64,000 nt of DNA. Source: Massilioclostridium coli. GTDB lineage: Bacteria > Bacillota > Clostridia > Oscillospirales > Ruminococcaceae. Below, piece by piece: positions 33,620 to 41,953 of this stretch (the stretch's first letter is position 1; each line of letters starts with the position of its first letter). Both the position numbers and the translations under genes were made by a program. The notes below the pieces were generated by a model that was not told the DNA's origin, made no database searches, and was given only the letters and a program-made list of their open reading frames with translations. The stretch lies in the NCBI RefSeq assembly GCF_900095865.1, contig NZ_FMIZ01000005.1, positions 186,001 to 250,000 of the forward strand, read 5' to 3'.

Positions 33620-34900
33620 TTATTTTTCCAACGCTTTTAATGCCCTTTGACCAATATCCTTACGGAAATGCGCCCCTTCAAATGAAATAGAATTTACTAC
33701 TTGATAGGAACGATCCAATGCTTGCTGTAAGTCTTTTCCCAGCGCAGTGATGCCCAGTACACGTCCTCCAGCAGTCTTAAATTCCCCATCGAATTTGGTT
33801 CCAGCGTGATAGATTATCGCGTCGTCAGCCTGTCCATCTTCGTCTAATCCGTGGATGGTCAATCCAGTTGGATATTTTTGAGGGTATCCACCGGATGCCA
33901 TGATGACGCAGGCAGCGGATTCCTCTGAAAATTCAATATCCAGATCAGCCAAACGTTCTTCATAAATGGCATTGAAAATATCGAACAGGTCGGTTTTTAA
34001 CAATGGCAGTACAACCTGAGTTTCAGGGTCGCCAAAACGGCAGTTGTATTCAATTACTTTTGGACCATTTGGTGTAATCATCAAGCCAAAGTATAAGCAT
34101 CCTTTAAATGGTCGTCCTTCCTGTTTCATTGCCTGGATGGTAGGCAGGAAGATTTCATCCATACAACGTTGTGCCACTTCTGGAGTGTAGTATGGATTTG
34201 GTGCGACAGTACCCATACCACCAGTATTTTTCCCTTTATCCCCATCCAGGGCACGTTTGTGGTCCATGGAAGAAATCATTGGTTTTACCACATGTCCATC
34301 TGTGAAGGATAATACGGAAACTTCTGGCCCGGTTAAAAATTCTTCTACCACCAACTGGCTTCCGCTGGCGCCAAAGATTTTATCTTCCATGATGGAAACA
34401 ACGGCTTCTTTTGCTTGTTCAAAATTTTCGGCAATAATAACGCCTTTACCCAATGCCAGTCCATCCGCTTTTACTACGGTTGGATAGGTGTTTTGCTCTT
34501 GAATATAGGCAATTGCCTGTTCAGAATCGGTAAACACCTCATATTTCGCGGTTGGGATATGGTATTTTTTCATCAGGTCTTTGGAAAAAACCTTGCTTCC
34601 TTCCAGAATAGCGGCGGCTTTATTTGGTCCGAAAGTACGGATGCCTTCCGCTTCAAAAGCGTCTACCATACCGGCAACCAAAGGGTCGTCCGGTGCTACA
34701 ACGGCAAATTCAACACCGTTTTGTTTTGCAAAGGATACCATCCCTTCGATATCCATTGCTTTGATGTCAACACATTCCGCATCCTTGGAAATACCGCCGT
34801 TTCCAGGAGCACAGTAAATGTGGGAGATTGTTTTATTTTCTTTTAATTTGCGGATAATCGCATGTTCACGTCCACCGCTGCCAACAACTAAAACTTTCAT
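33620..34900 (-). CDS. purD: Phosphoribosylamine-glycine ligase
   Basis: Joins glycine to 5-phosphoribosylamine using ATP, the second step of purine synthesis. MKVLVVGSGGREHAIIRKL opens the N-terminal fold. PTVVKADGLALGKGVIIAEN lies in the ATP-grasp domain, DHKRALDGDKGKNTGGMGT carries the glycine-binding loop, and YNCRFGDPETQVVLPLL holds metal ligands. The length (426) is standard. The ATG follows AAAGGAG with 9 bases spacing. As the last gene of the purE-C-F-M-N-IMPCH-H-D operon it is placed directly before the terminator. Confidence 0.97.
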   Translation of the reverse strand: MKVLVVGSGGREHAIIRKLKENKTISHIYCAPGNGGISKDAECVDIKAMDIEGMVSFAKQNGVEFAVVAPDDPLVAGMVDAFEAEGIRTFGPNKAAAILEGSKVFSKDLMKKYHIPTAKYEVFTDSEQAIAYIQEQNTYPTVVKADGLALGKGVIIAENFEQAKEAVVSIMEDKIFGASGSQLVVEEFLTGPEVSVLSFTDGHVVKPMISSMDHKRALDGDKGKNTGGMGTVAPNPYYTPEVAQRCMDEIFLPTIQAMKQEGRPFKGCLYFGLMITPNGPKVIEYNCRFGDPETQVVLPLLKTDLFDIFNAIYEERLADLDIEFSEESAACVIMASGGYPQKYPTGLTIHGLDEDGQADDAIIYHAGTKFDGEFKTAGGRVLGITALGKDLQQALDRSYQVVNSISFEGAHFRKDIGQRALKALEK

Positions 34901-34920
34901 TGATCTTTTCTCCTTTGGTA

Positions 34921-36096
34921 TTAGTGGTGGAACAGGCGGACACCGGTAAATGCCATGGCAATACCGTATTTATCGCAGGTTTCAATTACATTGTCGTCAC
35001 GAATAGAACCGCCTGGCTGAGCGATGTAGCTGACACCGCTGCGGTGAGCACGTTCGATGTTATCACCAAATGGGAAGAAAGCGTCAGAGCCCAAGGAAAC
35101 ACCAGTTAACTGGTCTAACCAAGCGCGTTTTTCTTCTCTGGACAATGGTTCTGGTTTTTCGGTAAAGAACTGTTCCCAAATTCCATCTGCCAGAACGTCT
35201 TCATAATCATCAGAGATGTAAACATCAATGGTGTTGTCACGATCTGGACGGCGAATATCTGCTTTAAATGGCAGGTTCAATACTTTTTCGTGCTGGCGTA
35301 AGAACCAGATATCCGCTTTGTTTCCTGCCAGACGGGTACAGTGGATACGGGATTGCTGTCCAGCGCCAACGCCGATTACCTGGCCATCTTTTGCGTAGCA
35401 GACAGAGTTGGATTGGGTGTATTTTAATGTAATCAACGCCAAAATCAAATCACGTTTTGCGCTCTCTGGCAGTTCTTTATTTTGGGTTGGGAAGTTTTTC
35501 AGCAGTTCTTCGTTTAACTTGATTTCGTTTCTGCCCTGTTCAAAGGTGATGCCATAAACTTGTTTGCGTTCAATTGGGTTTGGCACATAATTTGGGTCGA
35601 TTTTAATGACATTGTAGCTGCCTTTGCGTTTGGATTTTAAGATTTCCAGCGCTTCTTCTGTATAATCTGGAGCGATTACACCATCGGATACTTCCCGTTT
35701 TAACAGGGTAGCGGTTTCTTTATCACAGGTATCGGATAAAGCCACAAAGTCACCGTAAGAGGACATTCTATCAGCCCCTCTTGCTTTTGCGTAAGCAGAT
35801 GCGATAGGAGAGAGTTCCAGATCATCCACAAAATAGATTTTCTTTTCTACTTCGGATAGTGGTGTGCCAACAGCAGCGCCAGCAGGGCTGACGTGTTTAA
35901 AAGAAGCAGCAGAAGGAAGCCCGGTTGCTTCTTTTAATTCTTTTACCAGCTGCCAGCTGTTTAAAGCGTCCAAAAAGTTGATGTAGCCTGGACGGCCGTT
36001 TAATACTTCGATAGGAAGTTCTCCTTCTTCCATGAAGATACGGGAAGGTACCTGGTTGGGGTTACAACCATATTTTAAGGTCAATTCTTTTGCCAT
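34921..36096 (-). CDS. purH: AICAR formyltransferase (PurH without the IMP cyclohydrolase domain), 391 aa
   Basis: Transfers a formyl group from 10-formyl-THF to AICAR, giving FAICAR. The usual bifunctional PurH has about 510 residues, with an N-terminal IMP cyclohydrolase (MGS-like) domain. Here that domain is missing, and the protein begins straight in the transferase part (LTLKYGCNPNQVPSRIF). SFKHVSPAGAAVG holds the catalytic lysine and histidine, and YTQSNSVCYAKDGQVIGVGAGQQSR is the AICAR-binding region in two pieces. The end reads IAQPGGSIRDDNVI and TGVRLFHH. The missing activity is supplied by the gene directly upstream, a PurO-type IMP cyclohydrolase. The ATG has AGGAGG about 9 bases upstream. 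This split arrangement occurs in some Clostridia. Confidence 0.92.
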   Translation of the reverse strand: MAKELTLKYGCNPNQVPSRIFMEEGELPIEVLNGRPGYINFLDALNSWQLVKELKEATGLPSAASFKHVSPAGAAVGTPLSEVEKKIYFVDDLELSPIASAYAKARGADRMSSYGDFVALSDTCDKETATLLKREVSDGVIAPDYTEEALEILKSKRKGSYNVIKIDPNYVPNPIERKQVYGITFEQGRNEIKLNEELLKNFPTQNKELPESAKRDLILALITLKYTQSNSVCYAKDGQVIGVGAGQQSRIHCTRLAGNKADIWFLRQHEKVLNLPFKADIRRPDRDNTIDVYISDDYEDVLADGIWEQFFTEKPEPLSREEKRAWLDQLTGVSLGSDAFFPFGDNIERAHRSGVSYIAQPGGSIRDDNVIETCDKYGIAMAFTGVRLFHH

Positions 36097-36110
36097 TACA
36101 ACATTACCTC

Positions 36111-36821
36111 CTATTTGTTTTTATTGACAATACGTGTTTGGATTTCCCCGGTTTTTAAATCAATAAAGCGGGTGAATAAAGAAACTTTATTATCCTGATT
36201 TAAATTGTTCCAGATGGTTTCGGTAAAGGTGTCCAAATCATTTGGAATTTCCACCTGGTCAGGTTCCCCTTCAAAAGATGGGATTGGATTTCCATCACAG
36301 CGGTAGGTATGGATAAAATGCCCTTGGCCGTTGATTGGCTGGCTGTATTCAAAGAAAAAGCGTTGGCAGGAGCTACCATCATTATAAGCGCTTTTTAAAA
36401 TGGACATTTTATAGGACATATCTCCATTTTCCACTGTAACAATACCGGAAATTCGAGGGGTATAATTTGGTGCGTCTGGTTCAAATTCACGGGTACATAG
36501 GGCGTCCTCAAAGGGTTTACCTTGTTTTAAGAATTCCGCAACTGTATCGGTCTGGTCGCCATTGGTGACAATCGTCTGGTTTCCATGAACACGGATTGGA
36601 TAATAAATAATCAAAGAAGGGTCAACCAATTTGGCAGGGTCAAATGCCTGGGTTTTCATCTCATTCCCTTCGGTTACAAAAACACGGTTACGGCTGTTTT
36701 CGCTTCTGCCCATAATAAAGTAAGCGATTGCCGCATGGGTACCATCCTGGGTTTTCCCGATGACAATACCACGGCCAGGATAGCTGTTTTCCTGTAAATC
36801 TTTTATAAGGTTAATCTGCAT
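36111..36821 (-). CDS. purO: IMP cyclohydrolase, PurO type (236 aa)
   Basis: Closes the ring of FAICAR to give IMP, the last step of the pathway. It belongs to the PurO fold first known from archaea, unrelated to the PurH N-terminal domain. Recognisable parts are NSYPGRGIVIGKTQDGTHAA, YFIMGRSENSRNRVF, SLIIYYPIRVHGNQTIVTNG, and APNYTPRISGIV. The length (236) is longer than archaeal PurO (about 200), as in bacterial members. It lies between purN and the AICAR-transferase-only purH, 6 and 14 bases from each. This context strongly supports the assignment. The ATG follows AAAGGAG. Confidence 0.88.
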   Translation of the reverse strand: MQINLIKDLQENSYPGRGIVIGKTQDGTHAAIAYFIMGRSENSRNRVFVTEGNEMKTQAFDPAKLVDPSLIIYYPIRVHGNQTIVTNGDQTDTVAEFLKQGKPFEDALCTREFEPDAPNYTPRISGIVTVENGDMSYKMSILKSAYNDGSSCQRFFFEYSQPINGQGHFIHTYRCDGNPIPSFEGEPDQVEIPNDLDTFTETIWNNLNQDNKVSLFTRFIDLKTGEIQTRIVNKNK

Positions 36822-36827
36822 CTGGAA

Positions 36828-37454
36828 TTACTCCTTTACAATAACTTTTCCGTCTATAATTTCGATTTTATCTTCACATAGCAGGCTTACTGCTTTGGGA
36901 AGAATGATCCATTCCGCCTGTTCCATTACACGGCGCTGTAATGTTTCAGGGGTATCCCCGTTTTCCACTGGAACACTTTTTTGCAGGATGATTGGTCCAC
37001 CGTCCGCTACTTCGTTTACAAAATGTACAGTAGCGCCAGTTAATTTTACTCCGTAATCCAGGGCGGCTTTGTGGACACGTAACCCATAATAGCCTTCCCC
37101 ACAGAAGGAAGGAATCAGAGCAGGATGCACATTGATGATTTTATAAGCGTATTTGGATGTAATCTTGCTGCTGAGGATGTACATAAAACCAGCCAATACG
37201 ATAATATCCGCCTGGGCTTTTTCCAGTTCCTCATAAATACGGCGGTCGAACTCGTCCGGATTATTGATTGCCTTCCGATCCACAACTACCGTTGGAATAC
37301 CGTTTTCCTCTGCCCTGGTTAAAGCGTAGGCGTCTGGTTTAGAGGAAATGACTAGGCTAATCGTTCCATTTGCAATAAGGCCGTCCTTTTGCGCCTGGAT
37401 TAACGCTCCCAAATTGGTACCGCCTCCAGAAACAAGAACAACAATTTTTTTCAT
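36828..37454 (-). CDS. purN: Phosphoribosylglycinamide formyltransferase
   Basis: Transfers a formyl group from 10-formyl-THF to GAR. MKKIVVLVSGGGTNLGALIQ binds the phosphoribosyl group. VLAGFMYILSSKITSKY and the catalytic segment INVHPALIPSFCGEGYYGLR (with the active-site His) are intact, as is VKLTGATVHFVNEVADGGPI with its aspartate. The length of 208 is normal. An extra cysteine and a Tyr-Tyr pair replace the common GKGxYG, a usual variation. The ATG follows AAAGGAG with 5-6 bases spacing. Confidence 0.96.
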   Translation of the reverse strand: MKKIVVLVSGGGTNLGALIQAQKDGLIANGTISLVISSKPDAYALTRAEENGIPTVVVDRKAINNPDEFDRRIYEELEKAQADIIVLAGFMYILSSKITSKYAYKIINVHPALIPSFCGEGYYGLRVHKAALDYGVKLTGATVHFVNEVADGGPIILQKSVPVENGDTPETLQRRVMEQAEWIILPKAVSLLCEDKIEIIDGKVIVKE

Positions 37455-37481
37455 GTTTTGCTCCTTTGTTTATTCCACTAT

Positions 37482-38519
37482 TTAATCCAGGATTTCAATT
37501 CCTTTTTCCCCGTTCGCCAGTTCGCCAATGATATAAGCATCTTCGCCATTTGCTTTCAGGATTTCCAACGCTTTGTCCGCATCGTTTTTATCAACGGATA
37601 CACACATACCAACACCCATATTATATGTATTGAACATATCCCGTTCTGGAATATTCCCCACTTGTTGGATCAACTGGAAGATTGGCAGTACACGTACCGC
37701 TTTTTTTTCAATTTTAGCGTATAATGTGTCTGGCAGGGAACGAGGAATATTTTCATAGAAACCGCCACCAGTAATATGGGAAACAGATTTTACTGTAACC
37801 TGTTTAAAGAGTTCCAACATTGGTTTTACATAAATTTTAGTTGGGGTGAGTAAGGTTTCGCCCAATGGTTTTTCCAAGCTGTCAAATGTTTTGTTCAAAT
37901 CAGCGTTTTCTACATCAAATACTTTACGGACTAAGGAGAAGCCATTGGAATGTACGCCAGAAGAAGGAAGAGCAATCAAAACATCCCCAGCTTTTTGAGA
38001 AGTAGGGTCCACCATTTTTTCTTTGTCCACCATACCTACACTAAAACCGGCTAAATCATATTCATCTTCCGGATAGAAACCTGGCATTTCAGCGGTTTCG
38101 CCTCCGATTAAAGCACAGCCAGCCTGTACACAGCCTTCCGCAACGCCGCTGACAATATCAGCGATTTTTTCCGGATAATTTTTGCCTACTGCAATATAAT
38201 CCAGGAACAGTAATGGCTGGGCGCCGCAGCAGATAATATCGTTGACACACATTGCAACACAGTCAATGCCGACAGTGTTATGTTTATCCAATAGGAAAGC
38301 CAGCTTCAGTTTTGTTCCAACACCATCTGTGCCAGAAACCAAAACAGGCTGTTTGATACCAGCCATATTTGGGGCAAAACATCCGCCAAATCCACCAATA
38401 TCACCTAAAACCCCTTCTGTCATGGTACGAGCAACATGGCTTTTCATTAATTTTACAGCTTCATAACCAGCGGTTACGTCAACGCCGGCCTGTTTATAGC
38501 TATCGCTAAAACTTTTCAT
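37482..38519 (-). CDS. purM: Phosphoribosylformylglycinamidine cyclo-ligase (AIR synthetase)
   Basis: Closes the imidazole ring: FGAM plus ATP gives AIR. The start is the ATG at 38519, with GAGAGG 7 bases upstream; an in-frame TTG overlapping that site would add five residues. [20 protein letters not shown] is the N-terminal block. [19 protein letters not shown] is the ATP/FGAM loop, and [20 protein letters not shown] is the most conserved segment. [14 protein letters not shown] and [13 protein letters not shown] follow. The length of 345 is standard. It is preceded by a hairpin in the 130-base gap after purF. Confidence 0.96.
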   Translation of the reverse strand: MKSFSDSYKQAGVDVTAGYEAVKLMKSHVARTMTEGVLGDIGGFGGCFAPNMAGIKQPVLVSGTDGVGTKLKLAFLLDKHNTVGIDCVAMCVNDIICCGAQPLLFLDYIAVGKNYPEKIADIVSGVAEGCVQAGCALIGGETAEMPGFYPEDEYDLAGFSVGMVDKEKMVDPTSQKAGDVLIALPSSGVHSNGFSLVRKVFDVENADLNKTFDSLEKPLGETLLTPTKIYVKPMLELFKQVTVKSVSHITGGGFYENIPRSLPDTLYAKIEKKAVRVLPIFQLIQQVGNIPERDMFNTYNMGVGMCVSVDKNDADKALEILKANGEDAYIIGELANGEKGIEILD

Positions 38520-38583
38520 ATTGATACCTCTCAATTTCGGTGCTTAATAGCACAACAAATTTTTTCTTCTAAAACGAACTTGA

Positions 38584-38610
38584 CAGACCACTATTGGAAC
38601 TAGTGGCCTG
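38584..38610 (-). promoter_or_regulatory. Intercistronic hairpin between purF and purM
   Basis: On the minus strand CAGGCCACTA pairs with TAGTGGTCTG (one G-T) over a 7-base loop. No T-run follows, so it is not a simple terminator. It may shield the upstream purE-C-F message from decay. Confidence 0.65.
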
Positions 38611-38650
38611 TTGGGTTCTAACACAAAGTACAATCTTAATCCAGCAAGGA

Positions 38651-40087
38651 TTATTTTTTCTTTTGGTCTAACAAAGGCATTTCAAATTTATCTTTTGGGG
38701 TTTCTTTTGGAGGGGTTACAGGGTATTTCCCAGTAAAACAGCCAGTACAGAAATTGCAGTGGGCGTTTTTCGCGATTTTCTTTACATTTTCCACACTCAA
38801 GTAGCCAAGGCTGTCCACCCCAATATGCCGGCGGATTCCTTCCAAGTCCATCTGACAGGCAATTAAGTTTTCCTTACTGTCAATATCCGTCCCAAAATAG
38901 CATGGGCTGACAAATGGGGGAGAAGAAACCCTCATGTGGACTTCCTTTGCGCCTGCTTCTCGGAGGAGTTTTACAATCCTTCCACTGGTAGTACCCCGCA
39001 CAATGGAATCGTCCACCATAACTACCCGTTTTCCTGCTACCGTAGATTTGATCGGATTTAGTTTGATTTTTACAGCATTTTCACGCTGTCCCTGGGTTGG
39101 CTGAATAAAACTTCTGCCAATATAGCTGTTTTTTACAAAACCAACTCCATAGGGGATACCGGATTCCCTAGAATATCCCAAAGCGGCATCCAAACCGGAG
39201 TTTGGAACCCCAATCACAACATCGGCATCGACTGGATATTCTTGGGCAAGGAACGCCCCCGCGCGTAATCTTGCTTCATGGACGCATGCCCCTTCGATGA
39301 CAGAGTCAGGGCGGGCAAAGTAGACAAACTCAAATACGCACATGCTGCTTTTGTTACCACAGTGAGTTTTGATAGAGCGGAGGGAGCCATCTTTCCCTAC
39401 CACTACAATTTCCCCAGGTTCAATATCCCGGACAAACTGCGCCCCAATGCTATCCAAGGCACAGCTTTCAGAGGCAAATACAATGGAGCCGTCTGAGGTT
39501 TTTCCCATACAAAGCGGGCGGAATCCATGAGGATCCCTGGCAGCGATCAATTTTTGCGCTGACATTACTAAAATGGAATAAGCCCCTTGTAAACGTTCCA
39601 TTGATTTTTCAATTGCCTGTTCAATAGAACCTGTTTCCAAACGGTTGAGGGTAATCAAATAGGCAATTGCTTCGGTGTCGCTGGTCCCGTGGAAGATAGC
39701 CCCTTTCAGTTCAAACTCCCGGCGTAGTTCATAGGCGTTTGTGACGTTGCCATTATGGACTAGAGCCATTGGCCCTTTTACGTGTTTGATTACTAACGGT
39801 TGGGCGTTACTGCGGTTCAGGTTGCCTGTGGTAGAATAGCGTACATGCCCTACTGCCATATGACCTTTCCCTAGTTTTTCTAGACGTTCTGCGGTCAGTG
39901 TGTCTGGAACTAGTCCAAGGTCCCGGTAGTGCCGGATGACGCCACGGTCATTTAACGCGATACCACAGCTTTCCTGCCCCCTATGTTGGAGCGCATACAA
40001 ACCGTAGTAACAGGAATTGACTACATCTACTGCGTTTGGGCTGAAAATGCCAAAAACGCCACATTCTTCCTTGATTTGATTGAACAT
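38651..40087 (-). CDS. purF: Amidophosphoribosyltransferase
   Basis: The first committed step of purine synthesis: PRPP plus glutamine gives phosphoribosylamine. I choose the ATG at 40087, which gives MFNQIKEECGVFGIF and has GAGGGGG about 6 bases upstream. Removing the short propeptide exposes the catalytic Cys of ECGVFGI, as in Bacillus PurF. LYALQHRGQESCGIALND, VRYSTTGNLNRSNAQPL and HNGNVTNAYELR form the glutaminase domain. RVVMVDDSIVRGTTS is the PRPP loop. Cysteines in CVFEFVYFARPDS and ANCHFCTGC-like NAHCNFCTGCFTGKYP fit the iron-sulfur cluster type. The length is 478. Confidence 0.96.
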   Translation of the reverse strand: MFNQIKEECGVFGIFSPNAVDVVNSCYYGLYALQHRGQESCGIALNDRGVIRHYRDLGLVPDTLTAERLEKLGKGHMAVGHVRYSTTGNLNRSNAQPLVIKHVKGPMALVHNGNVTNAYELRREFELKGAIFHGTSDTEAIAYLITLNRLETGSIEQAIEKSMERLQGAYSILVMSAQKLIAARDPHGFRPLCMGKTSDGSIVFASESCALDSIGAQFVRDIEPGEIVVVGKDGSLRSIKTHCGNKSSMCVFEFVYFARPDSVIEGACVHEARLRAGAFLAQEYPVDADVVIGVPNSGLDAALGYSRESGIPYGVGFVKNSYIGRSFIQPTQGQRENAVKIKLNPIKSTVAGKRVVMVDDSIVRGTTSGRIVKLLREAGAKEVHMRVSSPPFVSPCYFGTDIDSKENLIACQMDLEGIRRHIGVDSLGYLSVENVKKIAKNAHCNFCTGCFTGKYPVTPPKETPKDKFEMPLLDQKKK

Positions 40088-40215
40088 GAGATACCCCCTC
40101 ATTTTTCGCCCAATTGTTTGGGCATGATTGATGATGAAACCAGAGAGAATATCCATATTTGCTAGGTGAATCGGTAGCGGTTGGATTTTGCTATCCCCTC
40201 CGATTAGGATTTGTA

Positions 40216-40926
40216 TTATTCACCAATGATACGGCGCAACATTTCCTGGTAAGCGTGTTCCTCGCCACCCATATCGCGGCGGAAACGGTCTTTGTCCAGT
40301 TTTTCGTGGGTGTGTACATCCCAGAAACGGCAGGTGTCAGGGGAGATTTCATCTGCCAGTACAATCGTGCCATCACTTGTTTTACCAAATTCCAGTTTAA
40401 AGTCAACCAGTTCAACATCAAATTTTAACAGATATGCTTTTAACAGGTCATTTACTTTGAAAGCCATTTTTTCAATGGTATCAATTTCTTCCTGGGTAGC
40501 GATACCAAGGGAAAGTACATGGTAAGTGTTAATCAGTGGGTCGCCCAGGTCATCGTCTTTATAGCTGAATTCCAAAGATGGCTGTTTTAAAGCGGTGCCT
40601 TCTTCTACCCCGAAGCGTTTGGAGAAAGAACCAGCGGCAATGTTGCGGATGATTACTTCCAATGGGATGATGGAAACTTTTTTAACGATGGTTTCACGGT
40701 CGGAGATTTCTTCTACTAAATGGGTTGGCACACCGTTTTCTTCCAGCATTTTCATAAAGTGGTTGGTCAAACGGTTATTGATCACGCCTTTTCCGGCAAT
40801 AGTGCCTTTTTTCTCTCCGTTAAATGCAGTAGCATCATCCTTGTAATCTACAATATATTTTTCCGGATCTTCTGTTTTAAATACCTTTTTTGCTTTTCCT
40901 TCATACAATTGTTCCAGTTTTTTCAT
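40216..40926 (-). CDS. purC: SAICAR synthetase
   Basis: Joins aspartate to CAIR using [23 protein letters not shown] is the family opening. [20 protein letters not shown] is the ATP site and [19 protein letters not shown] the CAIR site. [20 protein letters not shown] and SPDTCRFWD follow. The length (236) is standard for the short bacterial form. The ATG follows GGAGG with about 9 bases spacing. It lies 24 bases after purE. A 128-base gap with no identified element separates it from purF. Confidence 0.97.
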   Translation of the reverse strand: MKKLEQLYEGKAKKVFKTEDPEKYIVDYKDDATAFNGEKKGTIAGKGVINNRLTNHFMKMLEENGVPTHLVEEISDRETIVKKVSIIPLEVIIRNIAAGSFSKRFGVEEGTALKQPSLEFSYKDDDLGDPLINTYHVLSLGIATQEEIDTIEKMAFKVNDLLKAYLLKFDVELVDFKLEFGKTSDGTIVLADEISPDTCRFWDVHTHEKLDKDRFRRDMGGEEHAYQEMLRRIIGE

Positions 40927-40950
40927 GGTGATTTACCTCCAAAAAATATT

Positions 40951-41454
40951 TTATTGATTTAAAGTTTGTTGCAACTTTTTATCTTTTTCGATTACTTTTG
41001 CTTCCATATCCGCTTTCATGGCTTCCAATTTGTCTGCTAACTCTTTATTTTCCAGCGCCAACATTTGAACCGCTAAAATAGCAGCGTTTTCAGCGCCATC
41101 AATCGCAACGGTTGCAACTGGGATACCACTTGGCATTTGTACGGTAGCCAATAAAGCGTCCAAACCGTCCAAAGTAGAGGACTTAATTGGTAAGCCGATA
41201 ACTGGCAGGGTGGTATGTGCAGCCAATACACCGCCTAGGTGTGCAGCCTTTCCAGCAGCGGAAATAATCACGCCAAATCCGTTTTTCTTTGCGTTGGCGG
41301 AAAATTCAGCAGCCTGGGTAGGGGTTCTATGGGCACTCATTACATGTACTTCGGTTGGTATACCAAAGGATTTTAATTTGTCAATTGCCTTTTGTACAAC
41401 AGGAAGATCACTGTCACTTCCCATAATCACCGCAACTTTTTTACATTCTGCCAT
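40951..41454 (-). CDS. purE: N5-carboxyaminoimidazole ribonucleotide mutase
   Basis: Converts N5-CAIR to CAIR. VAVIMGSDSDLPVVQKAIDK and EVHVMSAHRTPTQAAEF are the class I PurE signatures, including the SAHRTP loop with its catalytic histidine. GVIISAAGKAAHLGGVLAAH and LPVIGLPIKSSTLDGLDALL continue it. The protein has 167 residues. No purK gene is in the window. The segment around the active site does not let me decide by eye whether it acts on N5-CAIR or on AIR plus CO2, though the bacterial class favours the former. It is the first gene of the operon, with a structured leader upstream. Confidence 0.95.
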   Translation of the reverse strand: MAECKKVAVIMGSDSDLPVVQKAIDKLKSFGIPTEVHVMSAHRTPTQAAEFSANAKKNGFGVIISAAGKAAHLGGVLAAHTTLPVIGLPIKSSTLDGLDALLATVQMPSGIPVATVAIDGAENAAILAVQMLALENKELADKLEAMKADMEAKVIEKDKKLQQTLNQ

Positions 41455-41530
41455 AAAAAAACATCCTTTCTAATTATAAAAAATCTATCCTGATGCAGAA
41501 AATATTTTTCTACGATTTGACTGAAAAGCA

Positions 41531-41559
41531 TAAAAAGCCGCGGCAGTGTCTGCCGCAGC
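41531..41559 (-). terminator. Intrinsic terminator in the pur operon leader (attenuator)
   Basis: On the minus strand GCTGCGGCAG and CTGCCGCGGC pair (one G-T) over ACA and are followed by TTTTTA. It lies about 80 bases before purE and after an upstream structured region. It would stop transcription into purE unless prevented. Confidence 0.85.
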
Positions 41560-41589
41560 TTCCTTTTTATTTAGTCCAGTTTACGAAAA

Positions 41590-41698
41590 GGTACACTGAT
41601 GGTGTGCAAACCAAATATTTACGGCAAAAACTAAAATTGTAGTTTTGAGTCATCAGTTCCACCCCGTTCTATTTTTCTTATAAGATTTTATTTGTCAA
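41590..41698 (-). promoter_or_regulatory. Promoter and structured regulatory leader of the pur operon
   Basis: On the minus strand -35 TTGACA (41698-41693) is perfect and the -10 AAAATA (41675-41670) is weak, 17 bases apart. The transcript would start just before a closing stem: ACTGATG (41657-41651) pairs with CATCAGT (41601-41595), extended by GGT/ACC. Inside is a second stem, AAAACTA (41646-41640) with TAGTTTT (41633-41627). The terminator follows. The layout of folded domain plus terminator is that of a riboswitch or protein-sensing attenuator. It is not the purine, ZTP or PRPP riboswitch consensus as I know them. Confidence 0.6.
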
Positions 41699-41953
41699 CA
41701 GGTATTACAAAGATATTGTTACCTATACCAATTATTTTATATGATTTTGTAGCAAATTGCAAGAACCCAAACTATCCAAACAATACAAGTTTAAACGTTA
41801 AGTTATGTGCTTTTTTTACAACAAATAATTGAATGATGAGGCATTATTTCGTAACAATCCGTTTTATTTTATCAATAGTGCAAAATAGCATTGTTTTATA
41901 GCATACAATAAGTAATATTTGATGCATAAAAACAAATAGTAAGAAAAGGAATA
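41699..41953. other. AT-rich spacer between the pur operon promoter and dusB
   Basis: No gene or clear hairpin is seen in these 255 bases. dusB ends at its right side on the minus strand without an obvious terminator, so some transcription may run on toward purE. Confidence 0.5.

Noticed and set aside
41595-41663. Fluoride-riboswitch resemblance (CTGATGACTC) in the pur operon leader
   Set aside because: The 5' half of the fluoride riboswitch is missing, since the transcript should start just before this segment; the downstream genes also do not fit.
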